This document shows positions 35,505 through 44,426 of a stretch of DNA of 64,000 nt, piece after piece; within the stretch, counting starts at the first letter, position 1, and the number at the start of each line of letters is the position of its first letter. A program made the translations under genes and the position numbers. The stretch comes from [Clostridium] colinum (GTDB taxonomy: Bacteria > Bacillota > Clostridia > Lachnospirales > CAG-274). Under the pieces are notes generated by a model. That model saw only the letters and a program-made list of their open reading frames with translations. It was not told where the DNA came from and did no database searches. The DNA lies in the NCBI RefSeq assembly GCF_940677205.1, contig NZ_OW712331.1:1488001-1552000 (forward strand), read 5' to 3'.

Positions 35505-36398
35505 CTAACTTTCACCTATAACACGTATTTCTTTTTCAAGGGTAATATTAAACTTATTTTTAACTTCTTTACAAGCAAAATCTGCTAATTTTAAAACATC
35601 TTCACAAGTGGCATTTCCATTATTTATTATAAATCCACAATGTTTATTAGATATACAAGCTCCACCAATACTTTTTCCGGCCAATCCTGCCTCCATAATT
35701 AATTTACCTGCAAAATTATTTACTGGCCTTTTAAATGTACTACCAGCACTAGGATATTCTACTGGTTGTTTTTCATTTCTAGCTTTGTTATTTTGCTTCA
35801 TTTTTTCAAGTATTTCTTCTTTTTCACCAATTTCAAGTTCAATTATAGCTTCTAATACTACTAGCCTATTTTTTAATATTTTACTATTTCTATATTCAAA
35901 TTCACAATCTTTATTGTCTAAAGTTATTATTTTACCATTTTCTAAAATAGTAACTTCCTTTATAACATCTTTAAGCTCTCCACCATATGCTCCTGCATTC
36001 ATACTAACTCCGCCACCAATAGTTCCTGGTATAGCCGCTGCAAATTCAAATCCTTTTAAGGAGTTTTCATATGCTTTTTTAGCAATAGAGCTTAATGTAG
36101 CTCCAGATTGTACTTTTATTATATTTTTATCTATCTCTATATTATTAAAGTTTTTAAATAACTTTATAATAGCCCCTCTAAATCCTTTATCTGAAACTAG
36201 AAGGTTACTTCCATTACCAATAATGTAATAGTCTATATTATTTTTTTCACAAATTTTTATACAATCTAATATTTCTTGTATTGTATTAGGAAGTAATAAA
36301 TAATCTGCATTACCACCTATTTTAAATGTTGTATGATTTTTCATAGGCTCATTTATAAAAATTTGTTCTTTATTTAAAATTTCTTCAAATATATTCAA
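35505..36398 (-). CDS. murB: UDP-N-acetylenolpyruvoylglucosamine reductase
   Basis: 297-residue FAD-dependent reductase of peptidoglycan precursor synthesis, making UDP-MurNAc in the cytoplasm. FAD-binding motifs: NHTTFKIGGNADYLLLP, GNGSNLLVSDKGFRG and AAAIPGTIGGGVSMNAGAYG. The later SAGSTFKRP carries the catalytic serine, and it ends IRVIGES. It is a type II MurB by length. The start is TTG, correctly spaced from a GGAGGCG ribosome-binding site, and no ATG fits. Confidence 0.96.
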   Translation of the reverse strand: MNIFEEILNKEQIFINEPMKNHTTFKIGGNADYLLLPNTIQEILDCIKICEKNNIDYYIIGNGSNLLVSDKGFRGAIIKLFKNFNNIEIDKNIIKVQSGATLSSIAKKAYENSLKGFEFAAAIPGTIGGGVSMNAGAYGGELKDVIKEVTILENGKIITLDNKDCEFEYRNSKILKNRLVVLEAIIELEIGEKEEILEKMKQNNKARNEKQPVEYPSAGSTFKRPVNNFAGKLIMEAGLAGKSIGGACISNKHCGFIINNGNATCEDVLKLADFACKEVKNKFNITLEKEIRVIGES

Positions 36399-36482
36399 TA
36401 TAAAGCGCCTCCAAGTCTAACAATATACTTATAATATATGTAATATTTTAAGTTTTATTTATATAGTTTTTATTATTAAACT

Positions 36483-37427
36483 TTACACCTTACTAATCAT
36501 ACCTGCTCCTATTATTCCGGCGTCATTGCCTAAAGTAGCTGGCACTATTTTTGTCTCAAATCCATTTCCATAAATCATTTTTTGAGCAATTTTTTCTATT
36601 GGTTTTGTAAGTTTTTCTCCTCTTGCCGAAGCTCCCCCACCAATAGCTATTACATCTGGCTTAAATATATTAATAAAATTTACTATACCGATAGCTAAAT
36701 ATGTATTAAATCTTTCAATAACCTTTATTGCTATATCATCTCCAAAATCATATGCATCAAAAATATTTTTTGCATTAATATCATCAAAACTTTCTGCAAA
36801 GTGTAAAATTTTACTTTCTTTTTCATCTTTTAATAAATGTTTTGCATATTTTATAATAGCATTAGCAGAACAAAATGTCTCCAAGCAACCTTTCTGGCCA
36901 CAACCACAATATTCTCCGCCAGTATAGTCTATAATAGTGTGCCCTAACTCACCTTCACCAAGATAGCTACCTTTAACTATTTTACTATCTAATATAATAC
37001 CACCACCAACGCCTGTACCAATAGTAAGCATTATAGCATTTTTATATCCTTTCATACTACCACATAAAAATTCAGCTATTGTAGCACAGTTTGCATCATT
37101 TTCTAAATATATAGGTAAATTTATATGATTTTTCATATATTTTTCAATATTTGTATTATTAAAATTAATATTGCTAGAGGCTACTATTACCTTATTTTTA
37201 CTATCTATAAGTCCTGGTGCTCCAATTCCTATATTATGTATATCTTTTATATTTAGCCCTTCTTCTTTTATAAGCTCTAAAGCAACCAAAGCCATAGATT
37301 TTACTATTTCACTATCTTCTCTTTGTGGTAAAGTTGGTTTTGATATAGTCCTTATTATTTTTCCATCTTCTGTTAAAATACCACCTTTTATAGTTGTACC
37401 ACCTAAATCAATTCCTATATAGTACAT
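36483..37427 (-). CDS. glk: ROK-family glucokinase
   Basis: 314-residue sugar kinase that phosphorylates free glucose released by the maltodextrin hydrolases and MalQ. ROK motifs: N-terminal YYIGIDLGGTTIKGGIL, LENDANCATIAE, a GTGVGGGII phosphate loop, and the zinc-binding YCGCGQKGCLETFCSA. No helix-turn-helix, so it is an enzyme rather than a ROK repressor. It lies between hprK and murB. Confidence 0.93.
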   Translation of the reverse strand: MYYIGIDLGGTTIKGGILTEDGKIIRTISKPTLPQREDSEIVKSMALVALELIKEEGLNIKDIHNIGIGAPGLIDSKNKVIVASSNINFNNTNIEKYMKNHINLPIYLENDANCATIAEFLCGSMKGYKNAIMLTIGTGVGGGIILDSKIVKGSYLGEGELGHTIIDYTGGEYCGCGQKGCLETFCSANAIIKYAKHLLKDEKESKILHFAESFDDINAKNIFDAYDFGDDIAIKVIERFNTYLAIGIVNFINIFKPDVIAIGGGASARGEKLTKPIEKIAQKMIYGNGFETKIVPATLGNDAGIIGAGMISKV

Positions 37428-37464
37428 ATTTATCTCCTATTTAAATATTTTAAATATTATGTAA

Positions 37465-38385
37465 TTAATTTTCTATACTTTTCATTATTCTATCACTTAA
37501 ATTTTGAGCTGCATTATATCCCATTTTCTTTTGCCTTCTGTTAACTGCTGCCGATTCACATATCATAGCAAGGTTACGACCTGGTCTAACTGGTAAAGTT
37601 TGACATACTATTTCGTTTCCTAATATATCCATATATTCTTCGTTAATACCTAATCTATCATATTGTTTTCCCTTTTCCCAAGGCTCTAATTTTATTATAA
37701 GGTCTATTGCTTGAGTGTCTTTAACAGATTGTACTCCAAACATTTGTTTTACATTTATTATACCAATACCTCTAAGCTCTATAAAATATCTTATAACCTC
37801 TGGACAACTTCCAACAAGCGTATTATGTGAAACTTTTTTAATCTCTACGGCGTCATCTGCAACAAGTCTATGCCCTCTTTTTATTAGCTCTAGTGCTGTT
37901 TCACTTTTACCAACACCACTTTCTCCCATTATAAGAACACCTTCACCATATATGTCAATTAAAACACCGTGCATTGTAACTCTTGGTGCAAGTTGAACTC
38001 TTAACCATCTTATAACTTCGCTTTCAAACTCTGATGTAGCATCTTGTGTTTGAAATATAGGAATATTATATTTTATAGCAATATTTAAAAATTCTTCTGG
38101 TGGCTGTAAATCTCTACAAAATACTATACAAGGTAATTTATAGGCACATATTTTTTCAAATATTTCTTCTTTTTCTTCTTTAGTTAGAGTATTTATGTAA
38201 GAATGTTCTACAAGCCCTATTATTTGTATTCTCTCAGAAGCAAAATATTCAAAAAATCCGGCTAATTGTAGGGCTGGTCTGTTTACTTCTGGATGAGATA
38301 AAGTTTTTTCAGAAAAATCTACACTAGGTGTTAAATTTTTTAATTCATATTCTTTAACTAACTCTTCTATTTTTACAGAATACAT
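37465..38385 (-). CDS. hprK: HPr kinase/phosphorylase
   Basis: 306-residue bifunctional enzyme that phosphorylates and dephosphorylates the regulatory serine of HPr and Crh. Walker A is GESGVGKSETALELIKRGH at about 153-171. The C-terminal signature ELRGIGIINVKQMFGV and the closing VRPGRNLAMICESAA are present. It controls carbon-catabolite repression by reporting glycolytic flux. In this cluster it is co-encoded with an HPr-like protein retaining only the serine site. Confidence 0.97.
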   Translation of the reverse strand: MYSVKIEELVKEYELKNLTPSVDFSEKTLSHPEVNRPALQLAGFFEYFASERIQIIGLVEHSYINTLTKEEKEEIFEKICAYKLPCIVFCRDLQPPEEFLNIAIKYNIPIFQTQDATSEFESEVIRWLRVQLAPRVTMHGVLIDIYGEGVLIMGESGVGKSETALELIKRGHRLVADDAVEIKKVSHNTLVGSCPEVIRYFIELRGIGIINVKQMFGVQSVKDTQAIDLIIKLEPWEKGKQYDRLGINEEYMDILGNEIVCQTLPVRPGRNLAMICESAAVNRRQKKMGYNAAQNLSDRIMKSIEN

Positions 38386-38402
38386 ATATTTTCTCCTTAA
38401 AA

Positions 38403-38702
38403 TTAACTTTCTTTAATAGTATTTTTAATAAAAAACTCTCCATATTCTAACTCTATTTTTCTTTTTCCATTTTTATCTGTAACAAATATATCACAATCTT
38501 CTACTAAAGATATTCTAAGTTTTTTTGTAAAATTATTATTAAATTGCTTTAAAATTTCTAATATTGAAACCTCTTGTAATATATGTTCTGATGTTATATT
38601 TATTATAAATTTATCATCTAATACATTAAGTTTTATATGTACATTTTTAAATTCTTTTGTATCATTATCAAAATATACATAGTCTGTTACAAAGTTTTCC
38701 AT
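38403..38702 (-). CDS. Hypothetical protein, first gene of the hprK cluster
   Basis: 99 residues, soluble and acidic, predicted mixed alpha/beta (VHIKLNVLDDKFIINITSEH, then EVSILEILKQFNNNF). No family recognised. It has a good GAGGTGAT ribosome-binding site and is 17 bases upstream of hprK, so it is probably co-transcribed with it and is the first gene after the promoter at 38733-38761. No signal peptide or membrane segment. Confidence 0.75.
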   Translation of the reverse strand: MENFVTDYVYFDNDTKEFKNVHIKLNVLDDKFIINITSEHILQEVSILEILKQFNNNFTKKLRISLVEDCDIFVTDKNGKRKIELEYGEFFIKNTIKES

Positions 38703-38732
38703 AGTATCACCTCAAAATATTTTCTATAACTA

Positions 38733-38761
38733 ATAATATAACAAATTTAACTTTTTTTCAA
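38733..38761 (-). promoter_or_regulatory. Candidate promoter of the hprK cluster
   Basis: Minus-strand -35 TTGAAA, 17-base spacer, -10 TATTAT, about 30 bases before the start of the first gene. Confidence 0.55.
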
Positions 38762-38903
38762 TAATAATATTAGTTTTTATTAGTTTTGTATATATTTTTA
38801 TATAAAACTATCAAATATTTAATATACTTTATTTTTATGTTTATAATTTATATATAAAATATTAACTATTAAAAATAATTAAAAATATTATGTATTTTAG
38901 ACT

Positions 38904-39029
38904 CTAGACAAAATAGAAATAATACAAAAAAGAAAAGAGTATGAAAACAAATAATTCTCATCTATAATCGTATACTAGGCTTTGCTCCGTGTAGACAAAG
39001 CTAGATTTTTAGATGGCTTTAGCTCCTTG
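38904..39029 (+). repeat. Dispersed intergenic repeat, copy B
   Basis: Begins CTAGACAAAATA, has a middle block ATACTAGGC, and ends AAAGCTAGATTTTTAGAT then GGCTTTAGCTCCTTG. Co-linear with copy A (28814-28945); the last 30 bases match at most positions. It lies between two divergent genes, so it is not simply a terminator. Confidence 0.6.
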
Positions 39030-39151
39030 CACGAGAAAACTTAGCTTTTTTATTTGGTAGCTCAAAAAAAAATAATCTTTTTATTTTTTAATTATCAATT
39101 AATAACAAAATATTTCAAAATATCTATAAATAAATTATATTTATTTTAAAG

Positions 39152-39180
39152 TTGACTTTTTATGCTTAAGGTTATAAAAT
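39152..39180 (+). promoter_or_regulatory. Candidate promoter of the LysM/rho unit
   Basis: -35 TTGACT, 17-base spacer, -10 TAAAAT, about 54 bases before the ATG. Confidence 0.6.
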
Positions 39181-39233
39181 TGTAATATGAAATAGTTTAT
39201 ACTTTTACAAAAATAAAATTTAGGAGGCTTAAC

Positions 39234-40121
39234 ATGTCCAACAAGGATACTAAAAACAAAAATTCACAACAACTTTTTAGTGAAGATATTACCAAAAGAT
39301 TAGTAAAAAAAATTTTAGATGATGAAAAAGAAAATCAACCAGATGAAAAATCCGATTTTAATATAGAATATGAAGATTATGATAATAATACTTTTGACCT
39401 AGAAGAAGACTTCGATGAAGATGAAGATTATAATTACGATGAAGATTATGATAATGAAGATATCCAACCTAATAATTCTAAAAAATTAGATCATAAAAAA
39501 GAACCATCAAAAAAAATAAATAAATCTCAAAATAATAAAACTAAATATAGAAAAAATATAGAAATATATGGAAAAGATTTTTTTGATGATGAATATGATG
39601 AAGATTATTATGATGAAAGCTCTTCTTCTTTAATAGGTAAAATTATATCTTTTTCTATTATAATAGTTTTAACTATATCTACGGCTTTTTTAGCTGTAAC
39701 TTTGATATCTACAAAAAAAGAACTTACAAAAGTTAATTTACAAGTAAAAGAACTACTAAATAACCAAGTTGCTACAGAAAATAAGCTTGCAGAAGAATCT
39801 TTAAAAAGTGAAATAGAAAGCTTAAAACAAGAAAATGAACGTTTAAAAACTGTATCAGCTCAACAAGCTACTCAAGCTACTACAGAAAAAGCTACTCAAG
39901 AAACTTCTAAACAAACAACTACTTCTAAACCTAATAAAAATACTAGTAATACTTCTTCATCAAGCGAATATATTGTTAAAGAAGGAGATATGATTTGGAC
40001 TATTAGTAAAAAAGTATATGGAAATGGCTCTCATTTTCAAAAAATATTAGACGCAAATGGACTTACAGAAAATAGCATTCTTAAACCAGGCCAAAAACTT
40101 ATTATACCAAAACTTAATTAG
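39234..40121 (+). CDS. Acidic membrane protein with C-terminal LysM domain
   Basis: 295 residues. The N-terminal cytoplasmic part (1-130) is extremely acidic, with long Asp/Glu/Tyr runs at 45-78 and 113-128. One membrane helix lies at about 134-158. A coiled-coil segment (160-207) and a Thr/Gln/Ser-rich linker (208-244) lead to a single LysM domain at 246-292 ([20 protein letters not shown]...[10 protein letters not shown]). LysM would bind peptidoglycan outside the membrane. The layout resembles clostridial LysM membrane proteins of unknown role. It is 8 bases upstream of rho and is probably co-transcribed with it. Confidence 0.88.
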   Translation: MSNKDTKNKNSQQLFSEDITKRLVKKILDDEKENQPDEKSDFNIEYEDYDNNTFDLEEDFDEDEDYNYDEDYDNEDIQPNNSKKLDHKKEPSKKINKSQNNKTKYRKNIEIYGKDFFDDEYDEDYYDESSSSLIGKIISFSIIIVLTISTAFLAVTLISTKKELTKVNLQVKELLNNQVATENKLAEESLKSEIESLKQENERLKTVSAQQATQATTEKATQETSKQTTTSKPNKNTSNTSSSSEYIVKEGDMIWTISKKVYGNGSHFQKILDANGLTENSILKPGQKLIIPKLN

Positions 40122-40129
40122 GAGGAAAT

Positions 40130-41497
40130 ATGGATTATAATAATCTTACTTTAGCAGAACTTAGAGAAATAGCAAAAGAGAACAATGTAAAATCTATTAC
40201 AACGTATAAAAAAGATGAACTTATAAAAATATTGAATGATATTAAATTTGAACAAACTAACATTCAATCTAATTGTAAAATTATGGACAATAATTGTAAT
40301 AAAGAACAATTGGACAAGCAAAATAACCAAGCATTAGATAAAGCATCTTATTTAAAAGAGTTAGATAGCGGTATATCTGCCGAAGGTATATTGGAAGTTT
40401 TGGCCGATGGGTATGGATTTTTAAGAAGTAACAATTATCTTTCTGGTTCAAATGATGTATATGTTTCTCCTGCCCATATTAGAAGGTTTAACCTAAAAAC
40501 TGGCGATTACATAAAAGGTACATTAAGGATTCCCAAAGAAAATGAAAAATTTTCTGCCCTACTCTTTGTAAGTACAGTTAACGGTGATTCCCCAATGTCT
40601 ATTGTTTCAAGACCTAGCTTTGAAAAACTAACTCCTATATACCCTCAAGAAAAATTAAATCTTGAAATAGGACAAAATAACTTATCTGGACGAATTATAG
40701 ACATAATTTGCCCTATTGGTAAAGGACAACGTGGTATGATAGTTGCACCTCCAAAAACTGGTAAAACTACACTATTAAAATCTATTGCTAATTCTATAAT
40801 TAAAAATCACCCTGAAGTGCATTTGTTAGTTTTATTAATAGATGAACGTCCAGAAGAAGTTACGGATATGCAGCGTTCTATTGTTGGAGAAAATATAGAG
40901 GTTATCTATTCTACTTTTGATGAACAACCAGACCATCATAGAAGAGTTGCTGAAATGGTTTTAGAACGAGCTAAACGTTTAGCAGAGCAAGGTAAAGATT
41001 TAGTTATTCTTTTAGATAGTATAACTAGACTATCAAGAGCATATAACATTTTAACACCATCTAGCGGTAGAACTTTATCTGGTGGTTTAGACCCTGCTAC
41101 GTTATATATGCCTAAAAAATTTTTTGGTGCTGCTAGAAATATAGAAGAAGGTGGTAGCCTTACTATACTTGCTACTGCCCTTGTAGATACGGGTAGCAAA
41201 ATGGATGATGTTATTTTTGAAGAATTTAAAGGTACTGGTAATATGGAGCTTGTACTTGATAGAAAAATTGCAGAAAAACGCATATTCCCTGCTGTTGATA
41301 TATCAAAATCTAGCACAAGAAAAGATGAACTTTTACTAACAAAAGACTTTTTAGATACTTCATATTATATTAGAAAATCTTTCACTAACAACCAAGTTCA
41401 AAATATAGATATAACAGAAAAAATTTTATCTATTTTAAAATCTACTAAAAACAATAAGGATTTTTGCAAAGTTTTGCCAAAATCTGATATAAATTAA
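40130..41497 (+). CDS. rho: Transcription termination factor Rho
   Basis: 455-residue hexameric RNA helicase. The N-terminal SAP-like Rho_N domain ([15 protein letters not shown], 6-20) is followed by a low-complexity insert (about 40-75), the RNA-binding cold-shock domain (GYGFLR 94-99, [12 protein letters not shown] 109-120), and the ATPase with Walker [10 protein letters not shown] at 206-214, then [13 protein letters not shown] and the Q-loop. Normal size for Firmicutes Rho apart from the short Asn/Gln/Lys insert. It ends before a strong bidirectional terminator. Confidence 0.97.
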   Translation: MDYNNLTLAELREIAKENNVKSITTYKKDELIKILNDIKFEQTNIQSNCKIMDNNCNKEQLDKQNNQALDKASYLKELDSGISAEGILEVLADGYGFLRSNNYLSGSNDVYVSPAHIRRFNLKTGDYIKGTLRIPKENEKFSALLFVSTVNGDSPMSIVSRPSFEKLTPIYPQEKLNLEIGQNNLSGRIIDIICPIGKGQRGMIVAPPKTGKTTLLKSIANSIIKNHPEVHLLVLLIDERPEEVTDMQRSIVGENIEVIYSTFDEQPDHHRRVAEMVLERAKRLAEQGKDLVILLDSITRLSRAYNILTPSSGRTLSGGLDPATLYMPKKFFGAARNIEEGGSLTILATALVDTGSKMDDVIFEEFKGTGNMELVLDRKIAEKRIFPAVDISKSSTRKDELLLTKDFLDTSYYIRKSFTNNQVQNIDITEKILSILKSTKNNKDFCKVLPKSDIN

Positions 41498-41512
41498 TAT
41501 TTTTATAATATA

Positions 41513-41549
41513 AAAAAGGTTGATATTTTTAATTATAATCAACCTTTTT
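41513..41549. terminator. Bidirectional terminator between rho and spoVAD
   Basis: Twelve-bp perfect stem AAAAAGGTTGAT / ATCAACCTTTTT with a 13-base loop. T-runs follow on both strands, so it serves both convergent genes. Confidence 0.88.
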
Positions 41550-41560
41550 ATATGCTTATT

Positions 41561-42568
41561 TTATCTTTCTATAATTATTCCGTGAGCAATACCTGCTATA
41601 CTTTCCCCTTGCTGTATACTAACTGTATTCATTAAAGCTCCTGTTGGTATAAATAAAATTCTGTTAAGTTCTCCTTTTTTTAATTTATCATATATCATAC
41701 CTGCAAATGTTGTTCCGGCACAAGCACAACCACTTCCACCACTATGTGTATCTTGTGTATCTCTATCAAATATTTCTATGCCACAGTCTGTATAATTTTT
41801 TGATATATCATATCCTGCTTTTTTTACAAGCTCTATTGTTAATTGTTTACCTATATATCCTAAATCACCTGTAAAAATCATATCATAATAATCTGGTGTT
41901 ATATTAAAATCTTTAAAATTATTTATAATAACATCTGCCGCTGCTGGAGCCATAGCACTTCCCATATTATTAGGGTCTTTTATACCTAAATCTACTATCT
42001 TACCTGTTGTTATGCCTTTTATTTTTATACTTTTACCTGTATCTGATAAAATTAATGCAGCCGCCCCTGTTACTGTCCAAGTAGAAGTTAAAGGACGTTG
42101 GCTACCAAGATTTAAAGGTGCTCTAAATTGCTTTTCTGCCGCACAAAAATGACTAGAAGCCCCAACAATTATTTTTCTACCTATTCCACTTTCTATATTT
42201 ATTGCCCCAAGAGCCATACCTTCTCCTATTGTAGAACAAGCTCCAAATATCCCAAAAAATGGTACATTTAAATCTCTTATAGCATAGCTTGAACCACTAG
42301 ACTGGTTTAATAAATCTCCTGCATATATATAATCTATATCTTTAAATTCTAAATTAGCTTTATTTACAACTAATTTCATATTACTGTTTACCATTTTACT
42401 TTCTGCTTTTTCCCAACTATCTTCTCCAAAAAGAGCATCATCTAAAATAACATCAAAATAATCTTTTAATGGACCTTCTCCTTCTTTTGAACCAACAGTT
42501 GAGGCCGTATTTATTATAAAAATATCTTTATCAAAAACTGCCGATTGTTTGCCAATATGTTTTCCCAT
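41561..42568 (-). CDS. spoVAD: Stage V sporulation protein AD
   Basis: 335-residue soluble protein with a thiolase-like fold that binds dipicolinic acid and helps load it into the forespore. The conserved N-terminus (GKQSAVFDKDIFIINTASTVG) and the GACSTIGEGMALG and HSGGSGCACAGTTFAGMI segments are typical. It is the last gene of spoVAA-AB-AC-AD; the usual following gene spoVAE is not present before the terminator. Confidence 0.95.
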   Translation of the reverse strand: MGKHIGKQSAVFDKDIFIINTASTVGSKEGEGPLKDYFDVILDDALFGEDSWEKAESKMVNSNMKLVVNKANLEFKDIDYIYAGDLLNQSSGSSYAIRDLNVPFFGIFGACSTIGEGMALGAINIESGIGRKIIVGASSHFCAAEKQFRAPLNLGSQRPLTSTWTVTGAAALILSDTGKSIKIKGITTGKIVDLGIKDPNNMGSAMAPAAADVIINNFKDFNITPDYYDMIFTGDLGYIGKQLTIELVKKAGYDISKNYTDCGIEIFDRDTQDTHSGGSGCACAGTTFAGMIYDKLKKGELNRILFIPTGALMNTVSIQQGESIAGIAHGIIIER

Positions 42569-42600
42569 ATATACCTTCCCTTTTATTAATACTTAAAAAT

Positions 42601-43062
42601 TTATTTTACAAAATAATATACAAGTCCTACCAAAACAGATGTAAGTGTTCCATACAATATAACTGGACCTGCCAATATAAATATTTTTGCACCAAGCCCA
42701 AGTATAAATCCCTCTTTTTTAAATTCTAATGCTGGAGATGTAACAGAATTTGAAAATCCTGTTATAGGCACTATAGACCCCGCACCAGCAAAGTGTCCTA
42801 TTTTTTGATATATACCAAGACCTGTTAAAAGTGAGGCTATAAAAATAAGTATCATAGATGTATACATACCTGTTTCATTTCTAGTTAGTCCATATTTATC
42901 TAGTATATTAGTTATAAATTGTCCTATACAACAAATAGTCCCACCAACTATAAATGCTCTAAAACAATTTTGCCCTATCTTACTATTTGGCGAAAGTTCT
43001 TTTACTCTTTGTTGATATTCTTGTTCTAGCTGTTGTTGTTTTTTGCTTTTATTATTATCCAT
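42601..43062 (-). CDS. spoVAC: Stage V sporulation protein AC
   Basis: 153-residue integral membrane protein with about four helices, part of the channel that moves dipicolinic acid in sporulation and out in germination. Family features: an N-terminal cytoplasmic stretch ending LSPNSKIGQNCFRAFIVGG, then AGAGSIVPITGFSNSVTSPA and EFKKEGFILGLGAKIFILAGP. Normal length. The ribosome-binding site is GGAGGTA. Confidence 0.96.
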   Translation of the reverse strand: MDNNKSKKQQQLEQEYQQRVKELSPNSKIGQNCFRAFIVGGTICCIGQFITNILDKYGLTRNETGMYTSMILIFIASLLTGLGIYQKIGHFAGAGSIVPITGFSNSVTSPALEFKKEGFILGLGAKIFILAGPVILYGTLTSVLVGLVYYFVK

Positions 43063-43071
43063 AATTACCTC

Positions 43072-43503
43072 CTACATATAATAAAAACTTGGTATTTGTG
43101 AATATATTATAGACCCTATTAACTTTCCTAAAGCTACTGCTGTTATAAAATATTTAAGCCCTGTTTGTATTCTTCCACGTCTTGTAAGTATTGGTAAAAC
43201 ATTTAATATTTCTGCTAAAGATACTGCTAAACAACCAAAAAATATACCTATACAACCTGCATATATCATAGCAAAAAATTTACCTATAGGTATATAAAAA
43301 TCATATAGCATAGATACTGTTCCTATAATACCTCCCCATATAATAGCTTCTTCATAAATTCTTATTTTATCTTCTGTTCTTGTTTTTTGAGCAAGCCTTG
43401 GAACAACACCTATTATAGCAATAAATGCAAAAACTGCTCCCGATATTATTATACCTGATGAAAAAGCTATTATTATTGCTAAAATACCTTTAATCGCTTC
43501 CAT
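43072..43503 (-). CDS. spoVAB: Stage V sporulation protein AB
   Basis: 143-residue membrane protein with about four helices. Conserved features include VVPRLAQKT and AEILNVLPILTRRGRI. A longer frame starts at a GTG at 43518, but that codon is within the AAAGGTGG ribosome-binding site; the ATG at 43503 gives the length usual for the family (about 141). It overlaps the end of spoVAA by 14 bases, suggesting coupled translation. Confidence 0.9.
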   Translation of the reverse strand: MEAIKGILAIIIAFSSGIIISGAVFAFIAIIGVVPRLAQKTRTEDKIRIYEEAIIWGGIIGTVSMLYDFYIPIGKFFAMIYAGCIGIFFGCLAVSLAEILNVLPILTRRGRIQTGLKYFITAVALGKLIGSIIYSQIPSFYYM

Positions 43504-44128
43504 CTTTACTATTACCACCTTTTGTCTTTTCTACATTTAATGTATCTATAATATTGTCGGTAACATTAGCTTCATAAGTAGACATTTCTACTTCTATCGG
43601 TGTTGGATCTGTTGTTATCTTTTTACCTACAAAATGGTTGAAAAATACTATTATACCTAATGCTAAACCAATAGAATATGGTATATCTAAAATCATAGGA
43701 TTTTCTATTCTTTCATTAAAAAATATATAATAATAATTTTCAAAAACCTTAGACATTTGAGCATCTGAGTGGAAACTCATAATAGCTGTACAAGACCCTG
43801 CTAAAAGTATTATAGTAACTGCTATAACTTTTAAATTTTTCATAAATGAAGTATTTTTTTCTTTCACAGGAGAATATTCTAAAACAGTATCTATCTCTCC
43901 AACATTGTTAATAGTATATCCTGGCATAGCCTTATCTAGTACATTTATTATATCTATTATAGATATTAAATAATTTTTTTGTTCTTCTTCTTTAATCTCC
44001 ATTACTTTTATATTTTTTACATTTTTTAATATTTTATCTGGAGCATAAACTTCTGCTATATCTTTTAAGTATACTTTTTTTACTTGTGATAAAGATACTT
44101 TTTTAAATGGCTTTACATATATATCCAA
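43490..44128 (-). CDS. spoVAA: Stage V sporulation protein AA
   Basis: 212 residues. The N-terminal soluble domain (DIYVKPFKKVSLSQVKKVYL, a small RNA/DNA-binding-like fold in the family) is followed by two membrane helices around LKVIAVTIILLAGSCTAIMSF and IPYSIGLALGIIVFFNHFVG, then the conserved DPTPIEVEMSTYE. I place the start at TTG (44128), spaced correctly from AGGTGAT; the alternative GTG at 44137 lies in that ribosome-binding site. It is the first clear gene of the spoVA operon. Confidence 0.9.
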   Translation of the reverse strand: MDIYVKPFKKVSLSQVKKVYLKDIAEVYAPDKILKNVKNIKVMEIKEEEQKNYLISIIDIINVLDKAMPGYTINNVGEIDTVLEYSPVKEKNTSFMKNLKVIAVTIILLAGSCTAIMSFHSDAQMSKVFENYYYIFFNERIENPMILDIPYSIGLALGIIVFFNHFVGKKITTDPTPIEVEMSTYEANVTDNIIDTLNVEKTKGGNSKDGSD

Positions 44129-44252
44129 AATAATCACCTACTTTAACAAATGTTCCATTATATACTTCTTTTTTTTCAAAATTTACTAAAAATAATAATC
44201 CTATTATGCTAAAAATAAATATAATAAGTGCTATAAATTTATACTTTAAAAT
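44103..44252 (-). CDS. Candidate membrane microprotein ahead of spoVAA (ATT start)
   Basis: 49-residue open frame with one membrane helix (FIALIIFIFSIIGLLFLVNF) and a polar tail EKKEVYNGTFVKVGDYFG. It has no ATG, GTG or TTG start in frame. The strong ribosome-binding site AAAGGAGGG is spaced correctly for an ATT. The frame overlaps spoVAA by 26 bases, a typical operon arrangement. No known family is recognised. Support comes from the ribosome-binding site, the hydrophobic profile and the absence of any other gene in this leader. It may also be a chance frame in an AT-rich leader. Confidence 0.4.
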   Translation of the reverse strand: MLKYKFIALIIFIFSIIGLLFLVNFEKKEVYNGTFVKVGDYFGYICKAI

Positions 44253-44370
44253 ATGTCAAGCCCTCCTTTTATTGTATTTGTATTTATATTATATATTTTA
44301 CAAAAATTATAAATTTATTCATTAATTAGTATTATTAATATATAGTTAATTTTTTATCATAAATATAAAA

Positions 44371-44394
44371 AAGGCTATACAATTGTATAACCTT
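44371..44394 (-). terminator. Terminator of the nucleoside-kinase gene
   Basis: Nearly perfect palindrome AAGGCTATACAATTGTATAA extended by CCTT, pairing 11 of 12 positions. On the minus strand it is followed by a run of six T. Confidence 0.75.
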
Positions 44395-44426
44395 AAACTA
44401 AAAATTGAATATTGTATAATAATTTT

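Larger units (their letters stand above)
38703..39233. other. Intergenic region between the divergent hprK and LysM/rho units
   Basis: About 530 bases. It contains the minus-strand promoter of the hprK cluster, intergenic repeat copy B (38904-39029), and the plus-strand promoter of the LysM/rho unit. The rest is A/T-rich with no reading frame worth listing. Confidence 0.65.
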
